A stretch of DNA of 64,000 bases from the NCBI GenBank assembly GCA_945902215.1, contig CAMDML010000001.1, positions 1-64,000 of the forward strand, given 5' to 3'. Below are positions 49,570 through 57,616 of this stretch, piece by piece. Within the stretch, counting starts at the first letter, position 1. Every line of letters starts with the position of its first letter. This DNA comes from Klebsiella pneumoniae. GTDB taxonomy: Bacteria > Pseudomonadota > Gammaproteobacteria > Pseudomonadales > Pseudohongiellaceae. The notes under the pieces were generated by a model, which was not told the origin of the DNA, ran no database searches, and saw only the letters and a list, made by a program, of their open reading frames with translations. A program made the position numbers and the translations under genes.

Positions 49570-50157
49570 ATGAACCGAATCAAGCTATTGGCTTTAACTG
49601 GAGCGGCCGCGAGCCTCGGTCTTGCCGGCAACTGTGCCGGCGCCGAAATCGTGTTCATTGATGGCGGTTACGCCGAGCTGTGTTCAGAGTTGGCCCACAA
49701 TACGGACCATACTACTGTTGAACTCACCGGTTCGCGTCTCGGCATTCCCACCGTTGATATATGCACACGTGCGATCGAAAACGAGGCTGCCACGCCTGAA
49801 GAAATGGCTGGTGTCTACAACAACCGTGGTGTGCTGCTGTTTGACCAAGGCAGGTTGGAAGAAGCCTTGAGTGATTTCGAGGAAGCAATACGCGTCCAGG
49901 ATTCACTCGCGGCGGCGCACATCAACTGTGGCTACACGCTGATTGCACTGCAGCGTTGGGCTGACAGCATCGCGGCCTTCGACAAGGGTATAGCGTTAGG
50001 TCCCCCTAATCCGGCCAAAGCCCACTTCAACCGCGGCATCGCGCGCGAAGAGTTGGGTCAGGTGCGAGAGGCCTATCAGGACTACCTGAAAGCCTCAGAA
50101 CTCAACCCGGAGTGGGCTGAGCCGAAGCTGGAGCTGGGACGGTTTGCCGTTCGTTGA
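49570..50157 (+). CDS. Secreted TPR protein
   Basis: The 195-residue protein starts at ATG 49570 behind GAGG and has a signal peptide ending N-C-A-G-A-E. About three tetratricopeptide repeats follow: V-Y-N-N-R-G-V-L-L-F-D-Q-G-R-L-E-E-A, A-H-I-N-C-G-Y-T-L-I-A-L-Q-R-W, and A-H-F-N-R-G-I-A-R-E-E-L-G. TPRs mediate protein contacts. The N-terminal 60 residues include a short Cys pair region. Partner is unknown; the gene stands alone. Confidence 0.8.
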   Translation: MNRIKLLALTGAAASLGLAGNCAGAEIVFIDGGYAELCSELAHNTDHTTVELTGSRLGIPTVDICTRAIENEAATPEEMAGVYNNRGVLLFDQGRLEEALSDFEEAIRVQDSLAAAHINCGYTLIALQRWADSIAAFDKGIALGPPNPAKAHFNRGIAREELGQVREAYQDYLKASELNPEWAEPKLELGRFAVR

Positions 50158-50197
50158 TTGCATCCTGGCGGGCAGCCGCAGTCGCCGTCCACCTATC

Positions 50198-50509
50198 TCA
50201 CTCGTACGAACAGCAATAATCTGTCACCGTTTGCACCTTGAGTTTAAAGCGGTAGCCGGCCGGTACCTCGAAGCGCGTGCCAGCGGTGAAGTGTTGCCAC
50301 ACTGTGGTGCCAGGCAACTGCACGTCGAGTTTGCCGGTCAGGATCTCCATGGTTTCCTTCTGGTCGGCACCGAACTCATAGTCGCCCGGCAGCATGATGC
50401 CGAGGGTTTTCTTGCTGCCGTCGGCAAACAGCACGGTGCGGCTGGTAACCTTGCCATCGAAATAAATGTTGGCGGCTTTGACTACGGTGACTTTTTCAAA
50501 TTGTTGCAT
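50198..50509 (-). CDS. ppnP: Pyrimidine/purine nucleoside phosphorylase PpnP
   Basis: The 103-residue cupin-fold protein (formerly DUF1255/YaiE) is full length. It has [35 protein letters not shown] and [12 protein letters not shown]. The family splits several nucleosides with phosphate into base and ribose-1-phosphate. The ATG at 50509 opens with M-Q-Q-F as usual. It is monocistronic and converges with the TPR gene. Confidence 0.93.
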   Translation of the reverse strand: MQQFEKVTVVKAANIYFDGKVTSRTVLFADGSKKTLGIMLPGDYEFGADQKETMEILTGKLDVQLPGTTVWQHFTAGTRFEVPAGYRFKLKVQTVTDYCCSYE

Positions 50510-50858
50510 GGGGCTTCCTGGGTATTGTGAAGGCTGTGTGTAATGACAAGGCTGTGTGTATTGGACAGGCGGTGAGGTTTACAGTGGCTATGCCACCACG
50601 GTCGCAGGATTCTAACGCAGTCTTGTACTCTACCCAACGCGCTCATTACCCCCCCCCCATTTATAGTGGCAATTTCGGGGCCGGGCCTTGCCAAGGCAAC
50701 GAAATAACTGATTTTCCTTGCTGGGAAGCTGGATTTGCGGGGGCTTCCCTGTTTATTCTTGTCCTGCTCGCTATAGCACCAACTACCAATAGCACCAACT
50801 ACCAATAGCACCAACAACCAATAGCACCAACAACCGATAACTTCAGAGGGTAATTGCA
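50510..50858. repeat. Intergenic region with C10 run and four 16-bp tandem repeats
   Basis: Between divergent ppnP and the GFA gene lie a run of ten C (50649-50658) and four tandem copies of a 16-bp unit of the form ATAGCACCAACTACCA (50773-50788, 50789-50804, 50805-50820, 50821-50836). The last two copies share one substitution, and the final copy has another. The array ends just before the AGAGGG ribosome site of the GFA gene. No open frame of interest is present. Confidence 0.9.
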
Positions 50859-51296
50859 ATGGTACAGAAATATGCAGGTGGCTGCGCCCACCACGCCACT
50901 GGATCCGACAAGGATCCGATCGACAACCACACCTGTCATTGTTCCGTGTGCAAACGCGTGACAGGACAGCCCACCACCCACGTGGTGTTCTTCAACCACA
51001 AAGATCTGTCCGTAGCGGGCGCCGGCACGCTGAAACGCGTGCCGTTCAACGACCAGAATCCAAATGGTCCGCTGGAACTGTGCCTGTGCGAAACCTGTGG
51101 CACGCCGATCATGCTCGACGACAAACAGAAACGCATTCGTGTGATCGTGCCAAACCTGATGGGCTACGACGGCAAAAAACTGCCCGCCACCTATCATGCG
51201 TTCTACGATCCCGCCACTGGGGTACCGAAGCCCAGTGACGGCCGCCCTGTTCAGGCAGGTCTGCGTCCTGAGTTCGTCTGGCCGAAAGGCGCCTGA
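50859..51296 (+). CDS. GFA/CENP-V family zinc protein
   Basis: The 145-residue protein has the GFA fold signature: G-G-C-A-H, then C-H-C-S-V-C-K-R-V-T-G (about 26-36) and C-E-T-C-G-T-P (about 79-85), cysteines that hold two zinc ions. The family was named after glutathione-dependent formaldehyde activation, but most members have no proven activity. The ATG at 50859 lies behind AGAGGG and a tandem-repeat array. A strong terminator follows. Confidence 0.85.
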   Translation: MVQKYAGGCAHHATGSDKDPIDNHTCHCSVCKRVTGQPTTHVVFFNHKDLSVAGAGTLKRVPFNDQNPNGPLELCLCETCGTPIMLDDKQKRIRVIVPNLMGYDGKKLPATYHAFYDPATGVPKPSDGRPVQAGLRPEFVWPKGA

Positions 51297-51319
51297 TAAA
51301 AAATACAAGGCTCCAAATG

Positions 51320-51353
51320 AAAATGGCTCAAGGGGTAAACCTTGAGCCATTTT
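51320..51353. terminator. Bidirectional terminator
   Basis: AAAATGGCTCAAGG (51320-51333) and CCTTGAGCCATTTT (51340-51353) form a perfect 14-bp stem with a 6-base loop, with T-runs available on both strands. It lies between the convergent GFA gene and the small secreted protein gene and can serve both. Confidence 0.92.
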
Positions 51354-51388
51354 TTATGAACCGGCAAAAGTTCGCTTTACTAAGCTGG

Positions 51389-51796
51389 TTATTGAATTTT
51401 CTGGTCTGTTGAACAACTACACCTGCCGATCTCCATCGCATTGACTTCCTTCAGTGTCGTATTCGGCAGTGCTTGTTGCTGCAGGCTCAGCGTGAAGGTT
51501 CCTGCTTCCATCTCACGCCACTCCCAGGTTTCGGTCATATGCCACTTGATTTCCTTGGCGTCGGCGTCGACGAGCAGCAGGTCGTATTCCAGCGATCCGA
51601 TGCAAACACCGTTACAGTCGGCGATATTCACTTCTACTTCCATAGTAATGTCGGTGCCGGTCTGTTGTTGCGAAAGAATGCGCGCTTCGCCGTGGCATAC
51701 ATTGACCCAGACTTCCGCTTGGGCAGGCAGGGTCAGGCCAAAGCCAAGACCAAGTACAGTGGCCAGGATCTGGCTGGATTTTTTGAAAGGCAACAT
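51389..51796 (-). CDS. Small secreted cysteine-containing protein
   Basis: The 135-residue protein starts at ATG 51796 behind GGGGAG; the upstream cupin gene stops one base before. The signal peptide ends L-P-A-Q-A. The mature part has V-N-V-C-H-G-E-A-R, C-N-G-V-C-I-G-S-L-E-Y and a terminal C-S-C-S, suggesting disulfides. The central W-H-M-T-E-T-W-E-W-R-E segment is aromatic. No family is recognised. Tight spacing with the cupin gene suggests they act together. Confidence 0.65.
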   Translation of the reverse strand: MLPFKKSSQILATVLGLGFGLTLPAQAEVWVNVCHGEARILSQQQTGTDITMEVEVNIADCNGVCIGSLEYDLLLVDADAKEIKWHMTETWEWREMEAGTFTLSLQQQALPNTTLKEVNAMEIGRCSCSTDQKIQ

Positions 51797-51797
51797 G

Positions 51798-52292
51798 TCA
51801 CTCCCCTTGCGCATTTTTTTGCATCAGAACCGCGAGTTCACGGTAATTGCCCTGCATCTCCCAGGTGCCGGTGTAACCTGCCGGGAGCACGAGTGCTTGC
51901 CCTGGTGTGAATGCATGCGCAGTGCCATTGGGCTCGGTCAGAATCAGTTTGCCGCTCAGCACCAGCACAAATTCATCACTGTCGTTGGGGCGTGTGCGGT
52001 GGTCAGTTGTCGCAGGCGTCGATTCGAAAATGGAGGCCCTCAATTCGGTTCCGTTAAACAGCGTGGCCACATTCATGTTCAACTCGCCGGCAACCAGAAT
52101 ATCGATGTAGGCATCGGGTGGAACTGCGGTAAGGCCAAGGCCGGCCATCTTCTCCGGGTCCAGACGGACCGGGACAGGGGAGGCGCTGTCGGCAGCTTGC
52201 GCCAGTGTGCCAGTTAACAGCAGTATCAATACTGCGATCTTCATTGCAACGGGTCTGCGCATTAATCTTCTTGTTGGGTTTATTGGTAGCAT
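51798..52292 (-). CDS. Secreted cupin-domain protein
   Basis: The product is about 164 residues from ATG 52292 (GGAG upstream); ATGs at 52262 and 52244 are alternatives. A signal-like stretch (A-V-L-I-L-L-L-T-G-T-L-A-Q-A-A) precedes the mature protein. The cupin core has S-D-E-F-V-L-V-L-S-G-K-L-I-L-T and F-T-P-G-Q-A-L-V-L-P-A-G-Y-T-G-T-W, the two conserved cupin stretches. Metal-binding histidines of motif 1 are partly missing, as in DUF861/cupin_3 proteins. It may bind a small molecule. It diverges from the LPMO-like gene. Confidence 0.75.
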   Translation of the reverse strand: MLPINPTRRLMRRPVAMKIAVLILLLTGTLAQAADSASPVPVRLDPEKMAGLGLTAVPPDAYIDILVAGELNMNVATLFNGTELRASIFESTPATTDHRTRPNDSDEFVLVLSGKLILTEPNGTAHAFTPGQALVLPAGYTGTWEMQGNYRELAVLMQKNAQGE

Positions 52293-52448
52293 TTCTCGCT
52301 CCATTTTCGGGTAAGTGTGGGCAATAGTACACACATCACAGTGGGCAGACATAGAGTGGCTTCCCCATCTCTCCGGATCACGTTACCCTGATCCCGTTGC
52401 ACCCCTTACAATTGCCTCGAAGAAGCGTGGAAACGTCAGGAGAAAACT

Positions 52449-53042
52449 ATGCTTGCCCGATTTAAACAGGCTGGACTCGCCGTAGCGCTGGGCCTGGGCG
52501 CAATGAGTGCCCAGGCGCATTTCTCGCTGGAGACGCCGGCCTCGTGGATCGCTCAGGATGAGATGGGCGACCCGCAGAAGCTGGCACCCTGCGGCGGGAC
52601 TATGGCAGATGGCGGCACCCGCACCGGCGGGGTGACTGACGTGCAGGGCGGGTCCATGACCGAACTCGCGATTATTGAAACGGTCTTCCACCCCGGCCAC
52701 TATCGCGTTGCACTGGCGCGCCGTGTGAATAGGTTGCCGGCCGATCCGCCCGCGGTGATGCACGATACCGCAAACGGCCCACGCTCAGACTACGCACCGA
52801 TCGACCCGAACCCGCAAGCGCCGATACTGCTCGATGGTCTGTGGCAGAACCAGGAGCGTCGTACCGGCCTGCTCGAAACCACGATCCATATTCCGAACAT
52901 AGACTGTGAAGGCTGTGTGTTGCAGGTCATCCAGTTCATGGAAGAGCATCCGGGTGTGCGTGAAGGCGGCTTCTCGTACCATCACTGCGCAATGCTGAAC
53001 ATCAAAGCCGACACAAGCCAGCCGCTCGACAGTGGCTGGTGA
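52449..53042 (+). CDS. LPMO-like secreted protein (SCE4755 type)
   Basis: The 197-residue protein has a signal peptide of 23 residues ending S-A-Q-A, and the mature protein begins H-F-S-L-E-T-P-A-S-W. An N-terminal His is the first ligand of the copper histidine brace of lytic polysaccharide monooxygenases. A second His is available in F-H-P-G-H-Y-R-V and more in F-S-Y-H-H-C. Cys pairs (C-G-G; D-C-E-G-C) fit disulfides. The protein resembles the SCE4755 polysaccharide-monooxygenase-like family, whose activity is not established. It precedes the first SapC gene by 34 bases. Confidence 0.7.
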   Translation: MLARFKQAGLAVALGLGAMSAQAHFSLETPASWIAQDEMGDPQKLAPCGGTMADGGTRTGGVTDVQGGSMTELAIIETVFHPGHYRVALARRVNRLPADPPAVMHDTANGPRSDYAPIDPNPQAPILLDGLWQNQERRTGLLETTIHIPNIDCEGCVLQVIQFMEEHPGVREGGFSYHHCAMLNIKADTSQPLDSGW

Positions 53043-53076
53043 ACACATCACAACCAAAAGAGAAGTGGGAAAAGCA

Positions 53077-53871
53077 ATGAAGAATTTCGACCATGTAGTC
53101 ACCGTAGACAAAAATATACACGCCAAACTCCGGGTCAAGCCGAATCCGGATTTCGCACATGCCAAGGGCCTTAATGTGGCGGCAATCTCGCTGAGTGAAC
53201 TGAGCGGCTGCACCGGCAATTTTCCGGTTGTGTTCGTGCAAAGTCCCGACAGCAAGAGTTTTCGCCCGGTCGCACTATTCGGCTTGCGGCCCGGTGAAAA
53301 TGTGTATTACGGCGCTGACGGCTGGGATAGCTCCTATGTCCCGATGATCATCCAGGAGCATCCGTTTCTGGTTGGCTTTGATGATCGCCTGGAAGACAGC
53401 AAAACGCTGACAATCTGCCTCGACACGAAGAGCCCTTTCCTCAGTGAAGAGGAGGGTGTCGCCTTGTATCACGAAGGCGGCGTGGAAACCGATATGCTGA
53501 AATACCACAGGCAGCTGCTCGCACAAATCTTCGAAGGTGAAAAGCGCACGGAGCAGTTCACGCGCAAGCTGGTTGAGATGGATTTGTTGGCGCCTATTGA
53601 GCTGATCCTCCAATCGCAGCAGGACATGGAGATGCGCAAGATAGCGGGCTTGTTTACTGTGGATGAAGGCAAACTAAGAGGCTTGCGCGCCGAGCAGTTG
53701 CTGGAGTTGCACCAGCTGGATTTTTTGCCGGCCTGTTACATCATTCTTGCGTCCCAGTTCCAGTTGCACAACTTGATCAAGTTGCGCAACCGGAAAACCG
53801 GAGAGGTCGTGAATTACCGTATCGATCTGCCACAACCGGGTGCGGCCAATGCGGGAGTTCCCGTCGCCTGA
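53077..53871 (+). CDS. SapC family protein (copy 1)
   Basis: The 264-residue protein has the SapC layout: K-P-N-P-D-F-A-H-A-K, a L-S-E-L-S-G-C-T-G-N-F-P-V-V-F segment, Y-V-P-M-I-I-Q-E-H-P-F-L and the C-terminal half with G-L-F-T-V-D-E-G-K-L and L-P-A-C-Y-I-I-L-A-S-Q. No signal peptide or membrane segment is seen. The family is named after Campylobacter S-layer genes but occurs in marine bacteria near TonB receptors and halogenases, without proven function. The ATG at 53077 is chosen; the open frame to 53032 overlaps the LPMO-like gene. A paralogue lies at 56810. Confidence 0.82.
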   Translation: MKNFDHVVTVDKNIHAKLRVKPNPDFAHAKGLNVAAISLSELSGCTGNFPVVFVQSPDSKSFRPVALFGLRPGENVYYGADGWDSSYVPMIIQEHPFLVGFDDRLEDSKTLTICLDTKSPFLSEEEGVALYHEGGVETDMLKYHRQLLAQIFEGEKRTEQFTRKLVEMDLLAPIELILQSQQDMEMRKIAGLFTVDEGKLRGLRAEQLLELHQLDFLPACYIILASQFQLHNLIKLRNRKTGEVVNYRIDLPQPGAANAGVPVA

Positions 53872-53876
53872 TCAGT

Positions 53877-55508
53877 TCAAGCGCCGAGCGCCAGCCGCTC
53901 CTCCCGGTTTGGGTCATTGCTCAATACCACCTCAGAACCAAACATCATCGTCGGGTATGCGTCCGGGTTGAAGGCCGGCCAGTGAGGCATGTCGGCATGA
54001 TCGGGATTGCCGGTTCTGGCGAAGGCAGCCCAGGCTGCGCTCATCACATGGGCAAGCTCATAACGGCCGGGGCCTGCGCCAGTCATGGAGGCGGCAACAT
54101 CCACATTGTTGAACACGAAGGGAATGTCGAGGGTGTGGTAGGAACCCATGCGGTTGTCGTGCACTGGCGAATACCAGTTAAAGTAATAAAGGTACGAAGG
54201 CGCGGTTCCCTGGGCATGTTTCAAGCGGTTCAATAACTGCGCGTTTCGGCGCCGGGTGTTGTCCGACTCGGCCACCAGCCACTGCATGCGGCTTCTCAGT
54301 TCCGGATAACGGCCACGATAGAGGCTCAGCAATTCCTGGCCTTTCGCCGCATCATTGCCCGCAAGGCTCGCCGTGAACAGTGACTGCATCTCGGCATCTT
54401 CAAGTTCAAAAGGCGGCGGCCCCAGCCAGCCGTTTTCAGTGGCAGTGGAGCCGGCCAGCAAGGGCACAGTCGCAGAGAATTCCGGCGCAGTCGGGTCCCA
54501 CTGATGGCGGGGGATCACGGTACCGTCGATCACGGGGCCGGAGGCAAAACCGGGGATTGCAGGTTCACTGTACAGCGCTGCTTGTATCTGTTGTGGTGTC
54601 ACACTTTGCAAGCGATCCAGCTGCGTGTTGTTGATGCCGAGTTTCCCCAGAAAGCGTTCTGTTGCCGCACTGGCATCCGTGGCAGGAACGCCGCGCAGGG
54701 CTGCGCCGCTTTGCGCAATCGCTCGATGAAAGAGTCCGCTGGCAGAGGGCATGGCCATCATTGTTGTGGTCTTGCCGCCACCGCCCGACTGGCCAAAGAT
54801 GGTGACACGGTCAGGGTCGCCGCCGAATGCGGCAATATTGTCTTTTACCCACTGCAGTGCCGCTACCAGATCCTGCACACCAGCGTTGGTGGCACCCGCC
54901 CATTGCTCGCCGCCGATGTCGGCCAGATGCAAGAAGCCGAAAATGTTGAGGCGATGGGTCACCGACACTACAACTACATCTTCTTTTTTCGCCAGATAGG
55001 TGCCGTCGTAGATCAGGTAGTTGCCGGAACCGGAATTGAAACCACCACCGTGCATCCAGACCAGCACGGGCCGTGCAGCATTGTCGGTGCCGGGGGTGAA
55101 TACGTTGAGCTTCAGGCAGTCTTCGCTTTCTTCTTCCAGTCGATTCATCGCCAGTACAACGGGAGCCGGTTCGCCAACGCCCGGTTGCTGGAAGGAGCGG
55201 GTGCCAACCTGAAAATGATCGCGTACACCAGACCAGGCAGCGGGTGGCTGCGGCGGCATGAAACGGTTCGCGCCCGCCGTGGATGCACCATAAGGCAGGT
55301 TCCAGAATTGCTGCACCTCTTCCCGGACCAGGCCGCGTACAGCGCCGTACCTGGTGCTGACCGTGTTGCCGGGGCGAGACAGACGCAGGTCCTGGGAGAA
55401 CACTCCCGAAGACAGTCCGTTCAAGCTGAGAAAAGCAGCTCCGCCAGCCGCTGCTTGCAGAATTGACCGTCTATTCACCATCGCGTTTTTCTTGTTGTTG
55501 GTAGTCAT
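53877..55508 (-). CDS. Tat-exported type B carboxylesterase
   Basis: The 543-residue alpha/beta hydrolase has a Tat signal (N-R-R-S-I-L-Q-A-A-A-G-G) and the type B lipase/carboxylesterase pattern: E-D-C-L-K-L-N-V-F, W-M-H-G-G-G-F (oxyanion hole), and the nucleophile Ser in F-G-Q-S-G-G-G-G (about residue 241). His of the triad is probably in Y-H-T-L-D-I-P-F-V. It hydrolyses esters in the periplasm. A GTG at 55520 overlapping the upstream stop (GTGA) is an alternative start and would couple it to the sugar dehydrogenase gene. Confidence 0.9.
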   Translation of the reverse strand: MTTNNKKNAMVNRRSILQAAAGGAAFLSLNGLSSGVFSQDLRLSRPGNTVSTRYGAVRGLVREEVQQFWNLPYGASTAGANRFMPPQPPAAWSGVRDHFQVGTRSFQQPGVGEPAPVVLAMNRLEEESEDCLKLNVFTPGTDNAARPVLVWMHGGGFNSGSGNYLIYDGTYLAKKEDVVVVSVTHRLNIFGFLHLADIGGEQWAGATNAGVQDLVAALQWVKDNIAAFGGDPDRVTIFGQSGGGGKTTTMMAMPSASGLFHRAIAQSGAALRGVPATDASAATERFLGKLGINNTQLDRLQSVTPQQIQAALYSEPAIPGFASGPVIDGTVIPRHQWDPTAPEFSATVPLLAGSTATENGWLGPPPFELEDAEMQSLFTASLAGNDAAKGQELLSLYRGRYPELRSRMQWLVAESDNTRRRNAQLLNRLKHAQGTAPSYLYYFNWYSPVHDNRMGSYHTLDIPFVFNNVDVAASMTGAGPGRYELAHVMSAAWAAFARTGNPDHADMPHWPAFNPDAYPTMMFGSEVVLSNDPNREERLALGA

Positions 55509-55516
55509 AAAAGTTC

Positions 55517-56695
55517 TCACTCAGTAATGGGAGAAATGCGCAGCACCGCTCCCGGGTTGTGATCAGTCAGTACGTATAGCAAGCCATCAGGTCCGGGGCG
55601 CACATCGCGAATGCGTTGTTGCAGTGCTTGCAACAGCGGTTCCCGGGCCAGTGCCACGCCCTCATCGCTGAAGGCAATGCGTTGCACGTGGCCGGTCCCC
55701 GGCGTGCGGCCCATCACCATCGAGCCGACAAAGGCATTGCCCTTCCAAAGTGGAAATGCGTCGCCGGTATAAAAGCTGAAGCCGGAAATGGCGATGGACG
55801 GAATCCAGATCATGAAGGGAGCTTCCAGATCTGCGCGTTCGGTCAGTTCGCTGAGAGTGGCCCCGTCGTAATCGCGACCATAGGTAACAAGCGGCCAGCC
55901 ATAGTTGGCGCCGGCGTTGATGATATTCACTTCATCGCCACCGAGCGGGCCGTGTTCGTTTTCCCAGAGCGCGCCACTCACCGGATGCAGCGCCAGACCT
56001 TGCGGGCTGCGGAGTCCGAGTGCATAGATTTCCGGCAGCATGCTGACGTTGCCGATAAAGGGATTGTCGTCCGGCACCGAGCCATCATCACGCAAGCGAA
56101 TGAGCTTGCCACCATGATCGCGGCCATCTTGCGCGCGCTCCTGCTCCTGGCGCTCACCGATGGTCATGTAGAGCATGCCGTCAGTGCCGAAGGTCATGCG
56201 GCCGCCGAAGTTGGTGGGGGAGGTGCTCCAGGATTGCGCAACAAAGAGTTCTTCAAGATCGTTCAGACGTTCGCCATCAAAATGGGCTCGGGCAAGAGCG
56301 GTGGTACTGCGAGTGCCGTCTTCGTGAGCCTTTGCATAACTGAGGTATAGAAGTTGATTGTTTGCAAAATCCGGATGCAGGAGCACATCGAGCAGGCCGC
56401 CGAGCACCGTAATCTTCACTTCCGGCACACCGGGGATCGGGGTCGGATCAAGCACGCCGTCGTGAATCAGGCGCAAACGTCCGGCGCGTTCAGTGACCAG
56501 CAGGTCGCCATTGGGCAGGAAGGCAATGGACCAGGGATTGGCGAGACCATCGGCTACCTTATCCACTTGAATCTTGTATTCGGTGGTCTGGTAGATAACA
56601 GGAAACTCAGGCAGTGCTGGCGCCGCCGTGAAATCCTGCGCATTGGTAAGCGTGCTGGTCAGAGTGGCCAGAAGAAACAGCAGGGACAGTTTCAT
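55517..56695 (-). CDS. PQQ-dependent aldose sugar dehydrogenase-like protein
   Basis: The 392-residue soluble quinoprotein has a signal peptide ending L-T-N-A-Q and a six-bladed propeller of the sGDH/Asd (YliI) type: L-A-N-P-W-S-I-A-F-L-P-N-G, catalytic-site H-P-D-F (near residue 110), T-F-G-T-D-G-M-L-Y-M-T-I-G-E, G-L-R-S-P-Q-G-L-A, N-E-H-G-P-L-G-G-D-E and R-D-V-R-P-G-P-D-G-L. These are the PQQ and Ca2+ binding stretches. It oxidises sugars to lactones in the periplasm. It overlaps or abuts the esterase gene. A longer start at 56758 has no signal peptide at its end and is rejected. Confidence 0.88.
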   Translation of the reverse strand: MKLSLLFLLATLTSTLTNAQDFTAAPALPEFPVIYQTTEYKIQVDKVADGLANPWSIAFLPNGDLLVTERAGRLRLIHDGVLDPTPIPGVPEVKITVLGGLLDVLLHPDFANNQLLYLSYAKAHEDGTRSTTALARAHFDGERLNDLEELFVAQSWSTSPTNFGGRMTFGTDGMLYMTIGERQEQERAQDGRDHGGKLIRLRDDGSVPDDNPFIGNVSMLPEIYALGLRSPQGLALHPVSGALWENEHGPLGGDEVNIINAGANYGWPLVTYGRDYDGATLSELTERADLEAPFMIWIPSIAISGFSFYTGDAFPLWKGNAFVGSMVMGRTPGTGHVQRIAFSDEGVALAREPLLQALQQRIRDVRPGPDGLLYVLTDHNPGAVLRISPITE

Positions 56696-56809
56696 GACAG
56701 TGCCTGAGGCTGATGGAAGGTGCCACGAAGAATAAAGAGGCAATCCCGCGCTGTCCATGCCGGATTAAGAGATAATGTGGCGATAAACTCAGGCATTAAC
56801 GGGGAACCC

Positions 56810-57601
56810 ATGAGTACGCTCAACAAAAATCCAGCCACTATCCAAACTGCCGATTACAGTAAACATGCCAAATTGAAAGTGAAGCCGAATCCGGGGTTTG
56901 CCCACGCCAAAAACCGTAACCTGGTGGCAGTGAGCGTAGCGGAACTCGGCATTTGTTCGGGCAATTTCCCCCTCGTGTTCGTCAAGGCCCCGGAAGACAA
57001 GCGCTATGTGCTGATGGCAATGCTGGGCTTGAAGGCCGGCGAGAACATGTATTTTGGCGAGCAGTTCTGGGAGTCCACCTATGTGCCGCTGGCGGTCCAG
57101 CGTCACCCCTTCATTGTGGGCATTGATGAGCGTGTGCAGGATAATGAGCAGCTTGCGACGTGTCTGGAGATGGACAGCCCCTTCCTGAACGAGAAAGAGG
57201 GCGTTGCGCTGTTCAATGAAGACGGCGAGGAAAGCGAGACCCTGCGCAACGCGCACCAGTTGCTCAGCAGCATGTTTGAAGGCGGCAAGTTTACCGGGCA
57301 GTTCATCCAGAAATTGGTGGAGTTGAATCTGGTGGTAACGCTTGATCTCTCCCTGCAACTGCGCAATGGGGAGATGCACAAGGTCTCAGGGTTGTTTACC
57401 GTGGATGAAAACGCTTTGAAGGACCTCAGCGCTGAACAGTTGAAGGAGTTGCAGGTGCTTGGCTTCCTGGCGCCCTGCTATCTGATGCTGGTCTCACTGT
57501 ACCAGTTGAACCAGTTGATCAGGCAGCGCAACCGCAAGGGTCTGGAGCAGATAACGGGTTTTCGCATCGAATTGAATGGGCAGGTTCGGGCGACTGAGTA
57601 A
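56810..57601 (+). CDS. SapC family protein (copy 2)
   Basis: The 263-residue protein starts at ATG 56810 behind GGGGAA. It parallels copy 1 along its whole length: K-P-N-P-G-F-A-H-A-K, G-N-F-P-L-V-F-V-K, Y-V-P-L-A-V-Q-R-H-P-F, G-L-F-T-V-D-E-N-A-L and F-L-A-P-C-Y-L-M-L-V-S. Many positions differ, so the duplication is old. It faces the leftward esterase/sugar dehydrogenase pair from the other side than copy 1. Confidence 0.82.
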   Translation: MSTLNKNPATIQTADYSKHAKLKVKPNPGFAHAKNRNLVAVSVAELGICSGNFPLVFVKAPEDKRYVLMAMLGLKAGENMYFGEQFWESTYVPLAVQRHPFIVGIDERVQDNEQLATCLEMDSPFLNEKEGVALFNEDGEESETLRNAHQLLSSMFEGGKFTGQFIQKLVELNLVVTLDLSLQLRNGEMHKVSGLFTVDENALKDLSAEQLKELQVLGFLAPCYLMLVSLYQLNQLIRQRNRKGLEQITGFRIELNGQVRATE

Positions 57602-57616
57602 GCATTGCCCTGAATT

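Noticed and set aside
50773-50836. Possible CRISPR array
   Set aside because: The 16-bp units are directly adjacent without spacers and no cas gene is present; it is a simple tandem repeat.
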